Shown piece by piece: positions 1-8,970 of a stretch of 64,000 bases of DNA; within the stretch, counting starts at the first letter, position 1, and every line of letters starts with the position of its first letter. Under the pieces are notes generated by a model. It had not been told where the DNA came from. It did not search any database and saw nothing but the letters and a program-made list of their open reading frames with translations. The stretch is from Saprospiraceae bacterium. Lineage in GTDB: Bacteria > Bacteroidota > Bacteroidia > Chitinophagales > Saprospiraceae. The stretch covers positions 1-64,000 of the forward strand of contig JABDMH010000129.1 in NCBI GenBank assembly GCA_013001595.1. The letters are read 5' to 3'. The position numbers and the translations under genes were made by a program.

Positions 1-230
1 CCTTCAGCTTATGGATGGCTGGGGGAGGAGTGAAACCGGGTGTTAGCTATGGTGCCACCGATGAATTTGGATTTAGCCCGATAGAAAATGCGGTACATGT
101 CCATGACTTTCAAGCCACTTTGATGCACTTGATGGGCATCGATCATGAACGCTTTATTTTTAAACACCAGGGTAGGCGCTATCGCTTGACGGATGTGCAT
201 GGCCATGTGGTGAAGGACATTTTGGTGTAA
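1..230 (+). CDS. DUF1501 family protein, C-terminal part (5' end outside window)
   Basis: The reading frame is already open at base 3 and ends at the TAA at 228-230, so only about 75 C-terminal residues are visible. They contain the DUF1501 ending: a glycine run (WMAGGGVKPG), then YGATDEFGF, a histidine-rich NAVHVHDFQATLMHLMG stretch, and LTDVHGHVVKDI near the end. DUF1501 proteins are sulfatase/alkaline-phosphatase-like secreted proteins, usually encoded next to large cytochrome-containing proteins (DUF1549/DUF1553) in planctomycetes and some Bacteroidota; their substrate is not firmly known. The large CxxCH lipoprotein starting at 792 on the same strand fits that setting. The family call is firm; the function is not. 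Confidence 0.85.
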   Translation, partial: FSLWMAGGGVKPGVSYGATDEFGFSPIENAVHVHDFQATLMHLMGIDHERFIFKHQGRRYRLTDVHGHVVKDILV

Positions 231-232
231 GA

Positions 233-250
233 GATATCTAGGGAGATATC
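233..250 (+). other. Short hairpin just after the DUF1501 stop codon
   Basis: GATATCT and AGATATC form a perfect 7-base stem around a 4-base loop, three bases after the stop codon. There is no T run behind it, so it is not a standard intrinsic terminator. It may protect or end the upstream transcript, but that is inference. Confidence 0.3.
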
Positions 251-314
251 CGTAGGTTCAAGGATGTCCAGCTTGATTCACAGGTCTTGGCTTTCATCAG
301 TGATATAATAATCG

Positions 315-506
315 ATGATAAAATTCTCAAGAAAGATTAGGCGGAAATGGGTCTTCGAAAGTAACTTCGGGAAATACCTTAAATATGCGATTGGTGAGAT
401 ACTGTTAGATTGTTACGATAGAGATAAATATGGCCATCTAAGAGAAGGATCGGTGAAGTTTGAGGCCACCATAGATCAAGAGAATTTAGATGCTTGGAAT
501 AAATAA
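315..506 (+). pseudogene. N-terminal remnant of a DUF6090-type membrane protein
   Basis: The first 30 or so residues (start MIKFSRKIRRK, then GKYLKYAIGEILL) match the very typical opening of Bacteroidota DUF6090 proteins, which normally continues into a hydrophobic segment and an INNWN motif. Here the frame instead runs into a charged stretch (DCYDRDKYGHLREG) and stops after 63 codons. A different frame over the same bases reads I-V-T-I-E-I-N-M-A-I, more like the expected hydrophobic helix, so a frameshift or small deletion around base 405-415 is likely. Intact family members are longer. DUF6090 has no assigned function. The remnant sits alone between two secreted-protein genes. Confidence 0.6.
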
Positions 507-791
507 TAGCAAGAAATCAACATTCTTCATTCTTGCTGTTGTGAAAACGTACTGCACTAGATATTGACTATTCTGATCTGCTGAGAGAACTATGTGACCA
601 TCAATTTCACATCTAAAATATGTGCTAAACAAGTTTCTAAAACTATTACACCGCTCTAGTATGTTTTACATGCGAAAGGCCTGACTCACTTTAGTGCGAC
701 ATCCCCAGCTGAAATGGATTTTTTGATCTGCAATGGGAATGGACCTAGCCATATATTTTTTACCTTATTCTGTCAAATTCATTGAATAATT

Positions 792-3700
792 ATGAACGGC
801 CCGAGGATACCTTTGCTATATTTCTGTTTACTTGTTCTCTTGATATCCTTGGCACTTGGTTGTGGGAGAGGCCGTGAGTCGGAGGTTGACGTAGATGTCG
901 ATCAGTTTTCCCAACATATTCGTACCACAGAAGCTCGTTCACCACATAATGAAAAACTGGGATTTCATCTACCAGAGGGATTTGAAGCGCAACTTTTTGC
1001 TTCAGAACCCGACATTGGCAAGCCCCTGAACATGACCTTCGATGACAAAGGGCGCATGTGGCTGACCCAATCCTTCGAATACCCTTTTCCCGATACAACA
1101 GGGGCTCCCGGAGACCGCATTTCGATCCTGGAGGATACCAATGGCGATGGCCAGGCGGATAAAATCGATGTGTTTGCCGACTCTCTGAATATTCCCATCG
1201 GTATCGTTAAGGTGCCGGAAGGTGTCATCGCTTACAGCATACCCACCATAACCCATTTCCGCGATGTGAATGGTGATGATCGGGTTGATGAAAGGACTAC
1301 CCTGTTCAAAGGGTTCCAGTACAAGGACACGCATGGGATGATTAATAATCTAGTCCGTAGTTGGGATGGCTGGATTCATGCCGATCATGGTTTTGCCAAT
1401 ATTTCACAGGTCACCAATGGAGGTCCTGACACACTGGTCATGCAGTCTGGTAATACCTTCCGCTTTAAGCGCGATGGAAGCGCGCTAGAATTTACGACCA
1501 CCGGAAGGGTAAATCCTTATGGTTATGCCTATGACGAACTGGGGTATACGTATTCCACAGATTGCCATACCAGTCCAATATACCAGCTCATTCGTGGTGC
1601 TGACTATCCGCATTTTGGAAAGAAACCAACCGGTATCGGTTTTGGACCTGCATTGATGAAACATACCTATGGAGCCACGGCCTTGGCTGGACTAGAATAC
1701 TACCTGGGGCATGAGTTTCCTGCTGAATATCAACACAGTTTCTACTACGGTGATGTGGTTAAATGTCGGGTTTATCGAGCAACTATGGAGATGCAAGGAA
1801 CCACACCTGTGGTCAGGCAAGAAGAAGATTTTATCATCAGCGATGATCCCTGGTTTCGGCCCGTGGACGTAAAAATGGGTCCCGATGGGGCACTTTATAT
1901 TGCAGACTTTTACAACAGCATCATCGGTCATTATGAAGTTCCACTCGATCATCCTGCAAGAGACCGTTATCGTGGACGAATTTGGCGCATCGTCTACAAT
2001 GGTGATCAGTCAGCACTCCCAACCAATCCTGAAGAAATCCACGATCGGTCATTGCAAGAATTGATCTCCAAATTGGATCACCCGCAGCTGCCTTTTCGTA
2101 TGTCGGTAGCAGATAAAATCGTTGATCAGTATGGATCCATTGCTCTTCCGGCATTGCTAGAAGTGGCACAATCAGTGGAGCGTATGAAGGCTCGCGTACA
2201 AGGACTTTGGATGCTCCATCGTTTGTCGTCCATTTCTGATGAAATCATGCTCGCGGCGCTGCAAAGTCCAAATGATACCGTTCAAGTACACGCCTTGCGC
2301 ATACTTTATGAATTGAAAAATCCAAGTAAATCCTTGGTCGAACAGGCACATGAATTGCTCCAAGACGAAAACGTCCATGTGCAACGCCAATCGGTGATGG
2401 TGTTATCAAAAGATCCTGACATTAAACATATGTCGTCCTTGCTGAAAATGCGACAACAAGCAGACGCTCGAGATACTCATTTCATGTACTCTATCCGTCA
2501 AGCACTCAGAGATCAGTTGCGCGATCGAGGTGTTCGCAGTCATGTCCTGTCCGAGGACTGGGAAGAAAATGACTTGCGAACCATCCTCGATGTAATCATT
2601 GGCGTGGATCATGCTGATGCATCCGTTTTTATTACTAGACATCTGCCACTGATGGATTCGACTGGTGAACCACTATTGAATGCTCTTAAGCATGCGGCAC
2701 ATTTTGCTAAAGGGTCTACACAGCAATCTGAGCTGGTGAAAAAGGCCCAATCACTGTTACCTAATAATTCCTTCTCCCAGCTAGCTCTTGACGGCTTGGT
2801 TGAGGGATTTAGAACCGCTGGAAAAACACTACCGGTAGAAATTCACAAATGGTCAGCCTCGTTGGTGCAAGATGTTTTCTCACATGGTAGCTCCATGCAA
2901 GGTTGGGCTTGCTTACCCTATTTACACCTTCCGTACACAGAAAACCCCTGGCGTTGGATAGATACGCTGTATCAGGGGAAAAAAATCAGCGTGTTGATCA
3001 GTGATGCTTTGGGGTGGCAGGGTACGCACACCAGTATATTGAAGTCTCCAAGAGTTCAACTGCAAGCGGACCTCCAGATACTCCTCATAGGTCATCGAAA
3101 TGTCGATGAAAAAAATGACGTGCAACCTCCTCCTGATAACCGGCTGGAATTGCGAACGGTCGACGGTGAGCTATTGCAACGAAACGACATTACTACTCCT
3201 GACTACATGCGGGTCGTTGATGTGAGAGCCAACCTTACGAAAGATCAGAAGGTATACTTTGCACTCGTAGATGGATCTTCTGAACGAGGAGAATATATCG
3301 GAATGGCCGCTCTTGGATCCAGTCCATTTTCCTGGCCATCTCCCGACCTCGATCGATATTTTAAAGATCGGGCCTGGGCCTTGGAGGCCATTCGCGAGTA
3401 TGAGCTTGTTGAATTCACTGATGAGGTACATTCTGTCTTGAAGGATAAGTCATCTGATATTACATTGATCGGTGAGGCAGCTAAGACGCTTTTGACCCTT
3501 GATAGAGGTGAAGCGATTGTTCGAATCGGGGAGATTTTCCAAGATACGGCCAGGCCAAGGCAATTGCATCAATCATTGCTCCTAGCTCTTGCTTCAGATG
3601 GTAGTGGACAAGCAAGAGAGCTACTTGCCAGACATCTCAGCATGGCCACATATGAGACACAGAGGGGGATTGCTCGACGATTGGTGGGCAAGGGCGAGGG

Positions 3701-4310
3701 TGTTGAATACTTGCTGGCCATGGCCGGCACACATGCCTTGTCACCAAGAATACTATTGGAATCGAAGATCAGAGAGCCTATGTCCAATCTTATGACAACG
3801 GAACAAAGAGAAAAATTGGCTTCTATTACTAAAGATCTTAGGGTGCCAGGTGCAGATATGGATGCCCTGATTAGCAAGCGCCTCAAAGGGTATGGCCTAA
3901 CTAATCCTGACCTCCAGCGTGGTCAGATGATTGAAATAGCACATTGCTCACCATGCCACTCCATTGATGGAGAAGGCGGGAACATCGGCCCACAGATCGA
4001 TGGTATCGGCAATTGGGGTGCAAGGGCTTTGACAGAGAAGATCTTAGACCCAAATCGGAACATTTCCAAAGCGTTTGTGAGCTATACCATCCACCTGAAG
4101 GATGGCAGTGTTCGCTCAGGCTTATTTAGAAGAGAGGAAGGAGCCGTTCAGGTGTTTGCCGATGCAGCTGGTTCAGAGTTTAGGCTTAGTAGTGGCGAGA
4201 TCAAGCAGAAGGTACCTTCGCCATATACCCTTATGCCAGATCACTTTGCAGAGGTGATTCCAGAAGCAGACTATTACGATCTGCTGGCTTTTTTGCTGCA
4301 GGAGAAATAG
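792..4310 (+). CDS. PVC-type haem-binding CxxCH lipoprotein (membrane-bound dehydrogenase domain, HEAT-like repeats, cytochrome c)
   Basis: This 1172-residue protein begins with a lipoprotein signal (hydrophobic residues 8-22, then LALGC with Cys24), so it is probably anchored in a membrane outside the cytoplasm. Residues about 50-400 form the beta-propeller seen in PVC-type CxxCH proteins, with LPEGFEAQLFASEPDIGKP at the start and calcium-loop-like DTNGDGQAD and DVNGDDRVD. A helical middle part (about 430-650) looks like HEAT repeats. The C-terminal domain carries a class I cytochrome c haem site, CSPCH at residues 1052-1056, followed by the GEGGNIGPQIDGIG stretch typical of the family. Such proteins are thought to oxidise sugars or alcohols and pass electrons to the respiratory chain; the substrate is unknown. 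The ATG at 792 is supported by the signal peptide. Confidence 0.9.
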   Translation: MNGPRIPLLYFCLLVLLISLALGCGRGRESEVDVDVDQFSQHIRTTEARSPHNEKLGFHLPEGFEAQLFASEPDIGKPLNMTFDDKGRMWLTQSFEYPFPDTTGAPGDRISILEDTNGDGQADKIDVFADSLNIPIGIVKVPEGVIAYSIPTITHFRDVNGDDRVDERTTLFKGFQYKDTHGMINNLVRSWDGWIHADHGFANISQVTNGGPDTLVMQSGNTFRFKRDGSALEFTTTGRVNPYGYAYDELGYTYSTDCHTSPIYQLIRGADYPHFGKKPTGIGFGPALMKHTYGATALAGLEYYLGHEFPAEYQHSFYYGDVVKCRVYRATMEMQGTTPVVRQEEDFIISDDPWFRPVDVKMGPDGALYIADFYNSIIGHYEVPLDHPARDRYRGRIWRIVYNGDQSALPTNPEEIHDRSLQELISKLDHPQLPFRMSVADKIVDQYGSIALPALLEVAQSVERMKARVQGLWMLHRLSSISDEIMLAALQSPNDTVQVHALRILYELKNPSKSLVEQAHELLQDENVHVQRQSVMVLSKDPDIKHMSSLLKMRQQADARDTHFMYSIRQALRDQLRDRGVRSHVLSEDWEENDLRTILDVIIGVDHADASVFITRHLPLMDSTGEPLLNALKHAAHFAKGSTQQSELVKKAQSLLPNNSFSQLALDGLVEGFRTAGKTLPVEIHKWSASLVQDVFSHGSSMQGWACLPYLHLPYTENPWRWIDTLYQGKKISVLISDALGWQGTHTSILKSPRVQLQADLQILLIGHRNVDEKNDVQPPPDNRLELRTVDGELLQRNDITTPDYMRVVDVRANLTKDQKVYFALVDGSSERGEYIGMAALGSSPFSWPSPDLDRYFKDRAWALEAIREYELVEFTDEVHSVLKDKSSDITLIGEAAKTLLTLDRGEAIVRIGEIFQDTARPRQLHQSLLLALASDGSGQARELLARHLSMATYETQRGIARRLVGKGEGVEYLLAMAGTHALSPRILLESKIREPMSNLMTTEQREKLASITKDLRVPGADMDALISKRLKGYGLTNPDLQRGQMIEIAHCSPCHSIDGEGGNIGPQIDGIGNWGARALTEKILDPNRNISKAFVSYTIHLKDGSVRSGLFRREEGAVQVFADAAGSEFRLSSGEIKQKVPSPYTLMPDHFAEVIPEADYYDLLAFLLQEK

Positions 4311-4429
4311 ATTTAGGCTCTTTGAAGATCGATGGTGTAATCTGGATTTCTTTGGGCCTTTAACCATGGGTAGTGAAAGAGAACAAGGAGTGCTGCAAAA
4401 CATGTACATTGAGATGGAGTGGAACTAGG

Positions 4430-4620
4430 GTTCAACCCGGTTTATTTATTGGAGTTTCGTCATGAGAGTCAAATAGGCAATAAAGATGGGTGCTCCAAGT
4501 GCTTTTTGACTCGCAGGCATGGTCACCATCATGGTGAGAATCAAAAAGTGCTTATGTGCCCATGTTTGCAGCATATTTGGCTCGCAATAGAATGTCTAAT
4601 AAATAAACCGGGTTTAAGAA
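4430..4620. repeat. Imperfect foldback element of about 190 bases (MITE-like or structured RNA)
   Basis: Bases 4434-4450 are a perfect 17-base reverse complement of 4598-4614. Inside, 4497-4512 pairs with 4538-4553 at 13 of 16 positions, and two of the three mismatches would be G-U wobbles in RNA. The centre is a 7-base palindrome around base 4530. The stretches in between also align with small offsets, so the whole element can fold into one long hairpin. A 74-codon frame across it is probably accidental. It lies between two secreted-protein genes. No flanking target duplication was recognised. Confidence 0.6.
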
Positions 4621-4756
4621 AAGAAATTGCTCTCTGCAGATGATGTAGGGGCTGCTTGCAAGGAATTCTGAAGGGGCAAATTGAGACGTTCAATGGATCA
4701 AGCCCTAATGAATAAGTTTAGGTTGTCTCAAATAAATCAGACAAAATTAGGGATCG

Positions 4757-5941
4757 ATGGTATTAGATAGAAATATGAAGATTGGGTTACTCACCGCATC
4801 TGTTTTCGCGATGGCATTTTTTGCTTTTAAAAAAGCAGTGGATTCTTCTGAGGCGCTGCCCTCATTTGAAAAAATGGTGCTGCATGATGTTTTTGTTTCC
4901 GAGGGAGCAGCAGTAGCAGATGTCAACCGCGATGGAATCAAAGATGTGCTTGCAGGGCAGTATTGGTTTGAAGGCCCAGATTGGACAAAACATGCCATTA
5001 CACCACTAAAGGAATTTGACTATACAACAGGTTACAGCGATTCATTCTTAAATTTTAGTGCCGATGTAAATGGAGATGGATGGGCGGATTTGATTCGCTA
5101 TGGTTTTCCGGGAAAAGAAGTCGTGTGGTATGAGAATCCTCAGGGAGCGGATAAACATTGGGAAGAACACCATATCGATTCGCTGGCCTGCAATGAATCT
5201 CCGATGATGGTTGATCTGTACAACGACGGTGTTCTAGATCTGGTATATGGACACGAAGATACCGGAGAGATGATGTCGGCCCGTTTCCCCACGCATGGGG
5301 AGACAACGTTGCAAATAAAACCTTTGGGAGCAAAGGCATTGCCAGGGAGTAAACGCTTTTCACATGGTTTAGGATTTGGTGATGTGAATGGTGACGGAAG
5401 AAAAGATGTACTTATTACAGATGGTTGGTGGGAAGCTCCACTGCAGCCATCGCAGAAGGTTTGGACCTTTCACCCGGCGAACCTTGGAGAGGCCTGCTCG
5501 CAGATGCACACTTACGATTTTGATAATGATGGAGATGCGGATGTAATTACGGCATCGGCACATAAGTATGGAGTGTGGTGGTTTGAACAAAGCCAGGAGG
5601 GAGGTGAAATCATATTTACCAGGCACCTAATTGACAGTTCATTCTCACAGACCCATGGGACAGAGTTAATTGATATGAACGGAGATGGACTTCCGGATTT
5701 GGTAACCGGCAAGCGCTATTTTGCCCATCAGGGCAAGGATCCCGGAGGCATGGAAGCACCTGTGCTGTATTGGTTTGAATTGAGTCGCGATGCTGATGGT
5801 AAACCGCACTGGATGAAGCACCTCATTGACGATGATTCCGGCGTCGGCTTGCAAGTTGTCGTGGAGGATATGAATTCCGATGATAAGTTGGACATCGTTT
5901 TCTCCAATAAAAAAGGCGTGCATTGCTTTATGCAAGAGTAG
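4757..5941 (+). CDS. Secreted FG-GAP/VCBS repeat protein
   Basis: The 394-residue product has an N-terminal hydrophobic segment (residues 9-24) compatible with export. It then carries repeated aspartate-rich calcium-binding loops spaced along a beta-propeller: DVNRDGIKD (55-63), DVNGDGWAD, DVNGDGRKD, DFDNDGDAD, DMNGDGLPD and DMNSDDKLD. This is the pattern of integrin-alpha-like FG-GAP/VCBS domains. Such proteins bind carbohydrate or protein partners or act as lyases; no catalytic signature is evident. ATG at 4757 has a GGGA sequence close upstream; a second ATG at 4775 (residue 7) is equally possible. It may belong functionally with the CxxCH lipoprotein before it, although 446 bases and a foldback element separate them. 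Confidence 0.8.
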   Translation: MVLDRNMKIGLLTASVFAMAFFAFKKAVDSSEALPSFEKMVLHDVFVSEGAAVADVNRDGIKDVLAGQYWFEGPDWTKHAITPLKEFDYTTGYSDSFLNFSADVNGDGWADLIRYGFPGKEVVWYENPQGADKHWEEHHIDSLACNESPMMVDLYNDGVLDLVYGHEDTGEMMSARFPTHGETTLQIKPLGAKALPGSKRFSHGLGFGDVNGDGRKDVLITDGWWEAPLQPSQKVWTFHPANLGEACSQMHTYDFDNDGDADVITASAHKYGVWWFEQSQEGGEIIFTRHLIDSSFSQTHGTELIDMNGDGLPDLVTGKRYFAHQGKDPGGMEAPVLYWFELSRDADGKPHWMKHLIDDDSGVGLQVVVEDMNSDDKLDIVFSNKKGVHCFMQE

Positions 5942-6052
5942 GCATGGAGCATAGAGAATAGGGCATAGGGCAGAAGGCATAGGTCAGACCCGGTGCTGAC
6001 ATCAACAATGGACTTTGTCAGTAGAGCATGGGGCAGAGGGGCGAAAAGGGAA
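5941..6052. repeat. Low-complexity GCATGGAGCATAG/GGGCATAGG repeat
   Basis: After the VCBS gene the sequence repeats variants of GCATGGAGC, GGGCATAGG and GGCAGAGG units, interrupted by a small GTCAG/CTGAC hairpin at 5983-6000. Purine-rich GGGCAT-type simple repeats of this kind occur between genes in many Bacteroidota. No coding potential is visible. It separates two convergent genes. Confidence 0.5.
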
Positions 6053-6069
6053 GCAATTCATAGATATTT

Positions 6070-8091
6070 CTAACGTTCATGTAGCATCAATACTTCATAT
6101 TCGTCAAGATTAGGAACGACAAAGTGGGTGTAGCCGTCCACATAAACTGAAGGCAGTATTTCGGTGCCGTCCAATGAAGTGACACGCTGAAAGTCCCCCA
6201 TAATTCCAGTATCAATATTACGCATCGGAATGGCATCGAAAAAAGCGGTGCCAGAATGACCACTGAGGTTGGTTAGGTGAAGAAGATGACGATCTTGATC
6301 CGGCTGGTGCATGAAGGTGATCTCGACACTGGGATGCGCATTGGTCTTGATCTGCACTCCACCATCCAGTAAATGATTGATCAAGTCATAGATGAGAAGC
6401 CGGTGTTTGTCATTGCTATGGCGGTAGTACAGCTGGCCAATGTGCCAAGGTAGAAAAGCCAATTTTCCTTCGCCGATGTCTTTTAACACCAATCCAGGCT
6501 TATCGGTCTTTTCATCAAGTCTATCGACTTTGTCCGGTGGTCCAAACTGTCCGGGAGGTATCAACGTCATGGGTGTGGGAGAGACTTGCAATTCTAAGTA
6601 GCTTCCTTCCCAGAACGTGGCCCAGGTATCTTTGAGCGAAGGAAACAGTGTGTAGTCCTCAATGCGCATGTAAGAAGAAGTCGTATTTTCCCATAGCTTC
6701 ACGGTCGGTTCCAGACCCATCCCAGGATGCGTGCTGCCGGCCAAGAGCACTTTTCCACCAGCCTCGATGTAATCCTCCAGGGCAGGAGGTATTTTACCTT
6801 CGGGGACCACAATCAGGTCAATTTTCTTTGGGTCGAAATCTTGCGGTCGGTTGGTGATTTTGAATGGAATATGTAATTCCGTTAGGAGCCGGAAGAATCC
6901 TCGATGGTCCTGGGAGTTTCTACTCCAGGTCTCATCTTGGCGAGCATATAGGATAACCCTTGCTGCACTGCGCTGCCCCACATATTCGTGACCATACTTT
7001 TCATAATACTGAAATATCGGGCGAACCGCTTTGAGCGCTGTTTTGTCGGGCTGATCCATGGTGCCCAATACGACAAAAGCGGGAAAAGCACCATGTGCCA
7101 TATTTTGGTACAAAAAAGAGCGAATGCCCGGTCCTGCAGTGCTGGCAAAGCGATAAAGCATTTCCTGATACGGCATGACCAAATCAAAAACCATTTTGTC
7201 CGGTTTCGTATTGAGCCCTCGATTGACATGTTCACTGCCCATATATATCCATTGAGGCAGAGAACGCCACTTGTAGTAGTCTGCTTCAGAAACAATGGCA
7301 TCGGTATATTCCTCAATGTAGGTCATGAATAATGCCTTGGGACGTTTTTCATGAATGAGGTCGCGATATTTCTTAGCTACTTGAACCGCACTTTCGAATA
7401 GGAATTTCTCATATTCCGCATCTGGCTCCAACGGAATACTACGGTTGTATTCCTCCATAAATTTTCGAGCACAGTTGTCGCAATGACAAAGCCCAATATC
7501 TCGTCCGAAATAATCCTTACGAATATTCCCAAACCAATTAAAAAACAAACCGTCCACCGGATATTTTTCCAGTGCCTCAGTGAGTATTTCGATGCCCTTA
7601 TCATGATAGTATCCACCATTGATGCAAATACTGTAGAGGTCATTGGAGTCAAAGACAGGATTCCCATCTGTCTGCTTATAAAACCATTCTGGATGCGCAT
7701 TATATACTTCCCTGCGGGCCCGGCTGAAGTCAAACCTGCCGATCACACGCATGTCATTGGCGTGAGCTTCCTCAATAAAGGTGCCGACTAAGTCTTCTCC
7801 CTTAGGGAGATATTCACTGCGAAAGTGTAGATCCACCTCAGTTGGGTAGTGGGCGGTAATGCCTCCCACACTAAAGAGCACCGTATTAGCGGGAAATGAC
7901 TTGATTTCCTGCACGAGTTTCTTTGCGTCTAGACCGGAATCTGTTTCTCTAAGATTGGTCTGAATGAGAGAAATGGGTTCGGTCATCCACCAGCCTTGGC
8001 TCTGTGCCATCGTGCAAAGGACAGCGGAAAAAAGTGCACAAATTGTCCAGATGATCTTCATCGCTAATGATTTTGAATAGTGGGATTTCAT
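6070..8091 (-). CDS. Secreted GHL6-like putative glycoside hydrolase
   Basis: The 673-residue product has a signal peptide (MKIIWTICALFSAVLCTMAQ, preceded by ten further residues if the first ATG is used; the ATG at 8061 is an alternative). The N-terminal half looks like a TIM barrel, with RVIGRFDFSRAR near 116-127, DGLFFNWFGN at 180-189 and the cysteine motif CHCDNC at 202-207. These features are typical of hypothetical glycosyl hydrolase family 6 (GHL6), related to alpha-amylase-type and GH29/GH42-like barrels. The C-terminal half contains a glutamine-amidotransferase-like segment (GGKVLLAGSTHPGMG), as in beta-galactosidase trimerisation domains. The substrate cannot be told from sequence. 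It is monocistronic on this strand and followed by a simple-sequence spacer. Confidence 0.7.
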   Translation of the reverse strand: MKSHYSKSLAMKIIWTICALFSAVLCTMAQSQGWWMTEPISLIQTNLRETDSGLDAKKLVQEIKSFPANTVLFSVGGITAHYPTEVDLHFRSEYLPKGEDLVGTFIEEAHANDMRVIGRFDFSRARREVYNAHPEWFYKQTDGNPVFDSNDLYSICINGGYYHDKGIEILTEALEKYPVDGLFFNWFGNIRKDYFGRDIGLCHCDNCARKFMEEYNRSIPLEPDAEYEKFLFESAVQVAKKYRDLIHEKRPKALFMTYIEEYTDAIVSEADYYKWRSLPQWIYMGSEHVNRGLNTKPDKMVFDLVMPYQEMLYRFASTAGPGIRSFLYQNMAHGAFPAFVVLGTMDQPDKTALKAVRPIFQYYEKYGHEYVGQRSAARVILYARQDETWSRNSQDHRGFFRLLTELHIPFKITNRPQDFDPKKIDLIVVPEGKIPPALEDYIEAGGKVLLAGSTHPGMGLEPTVKLWENTTSSYMRIEDYTLFPSLKDTWATFWEGSYLELQVSPTPMTLIPPGQFGPPDKVDRLDEKTDKPGLVLKDIGEGKLAFLPWHIGQLYYRHSNDKHRLLIYDLINHLLDGGVQIKTNAHPSVEITFMHQPDQDRHLLHLTNLSGHSGTAFFDAIPMRNIDTGIMGDFQRVTSLDGTEILPSVYVDGYTHFVVPNLDEYEVLMLHER

Positions 8092-8472
8092 ATTTGAGTC
8101 CGGTTTGATAATCTAAGATAACGGGAAAATCTTGCGACAGTCCATTCGGTGTGGTTTCGTGTGTGTCCCAATCGTTTACTAGTTCATCGCCTTAACTTTC
8201 CATTGCACAATCTGACATACAATTTTACAGTTTATCCACTGAATCTTGACTTTTCAGCTTGCTCCAGACAACGATTAAGAAGTCCGGGTTATTTTAATGT
8301 CAAGAGCAGGAGATTCGTTTTCTGCTTATCATCACTTTGGGTACACATTCTGTAACCTCGCACTCATCACTGTATCTATTTAGTAGGGTATTCGATAGAA
8401 TGCATTCCGAAAATGCATGTCCGAATTCATTTAGCGGTTGATATAGAAATGATTTACTACAAGCACTGCAGC
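8092..8472. other. Intergenic stretch without a recognisable gene
   Basis: This AT-rich stretch of about 380 bases lies between the GHL6-like gene and the gene fossils that follow. Short frames occur on both strands, but none has a recognisable motif or a plausible start context. It should contain the promoter of the minus-strand gene; no consensus was clear enough to place. Confidence 0.5.
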
Positions 8473-8850
8473 ATGTTATCAAGCAAGTTTTATTTGATAA
8501 CGATCCTACTACTCGTCCTCTGGCCGCAGTCGTCTTCGAGCCAGAGGAGTGACTCCAATGTCATGTGCATACCCTAAATGGTACCAGCAATGAGGGATCC
8601 GGAGACCGTTGACAAGTAGCTCAACGTACGAGAAAGCCCATTTTGATTGAACCAGCTGTGAGACGACGCATAGTTTTTGACATGGACAGCATCTTTAGCG
8701 GACGTAGTGTCTGGTATTTGGATTTAAATCCCGTACCTACAGACTTAATGAGTCACCTAAGTTTTTTTTGACGATGACGGAGATACCGGACTGCCAGCAG
8801 ATGTATTTAGAATCCGGGCACGAGGTCATGACCTTTCTGTAAGCTTGATT
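8473..8850 (+). pseudogene. Decayed gene for a secreted protein, several frames
   Basis: An ATG at 8473 opens a clear signal peptide (MLSSKFYLITILLLVLWP, then QSSSSQRSD), but the frame stops at 8575-8577. From 8613 another frame reads protein-like sequence: IVFDMDSIFSGRSVWYLDL, then NPVPTDLMSHLSFF. It breaks at a run of eight T (about 8762-8769) and continues in the next frame as FDDDGDTGLPADVFRIRARG. The pieces read as parts of one secreted protein that has lost its frame at least twice. The family was not recognised. A sequencing error could explain the T-run shift but not the early stop. Confidence 0.45.
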
Positions 8851-8962
8851 CGCATATGTAAAGAATCAAGAGGAGCACCATCGCAAGAAAACTTTCCGGG
8901 AGGAATTCATTCAGCTATTGCATGACCATGGAGTCAAGTTTGACGAGAAGTATTTACTATAG
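8849..8962 (+). pseudogene. C-terminal remnant of a REP-associated (RAYT-type, Y1) transposase
   Basis: A frame open from 8849 to the TAG at 8960-8962 encodes 37 residues including YVKNQEEHHRKKTFREEF and then FDEKYLL. This closely follows the C-terminal signature of single-copy Y1-type transposases of the RAYT group in Bacteroidota, where an NQEEHH-KKTF-EE motif precedes a final DE-YL. The N-terminal catalytic part (HUH motif and tyrosine) is missing; an in-frame stop lies just upstream. RAYT proteins are linked in other bacteria to the spread of short palindromic repeats. The palindrome array beginning at 8974 lies 11 bases after this stop codon. The match is by recognition of a short motif, so the family call is likely but not certain. 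Confidence 0.6.
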
Positions 8963-8970
8963 TGTGTTAT

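Noticed and set aside
4430-4620. Integron attC site
   Set aside because: The left end fits RYYYAAC (GTTCAAC), but the right end reads GTTTAAG and not GTTRRRY, the element is longer than usual and there is no integrase.
4419-4643. 74-codon plus-strand frame
   Set aside because: It runs across both arms of the foldback element, has no known motif and its composition follows the repeat.
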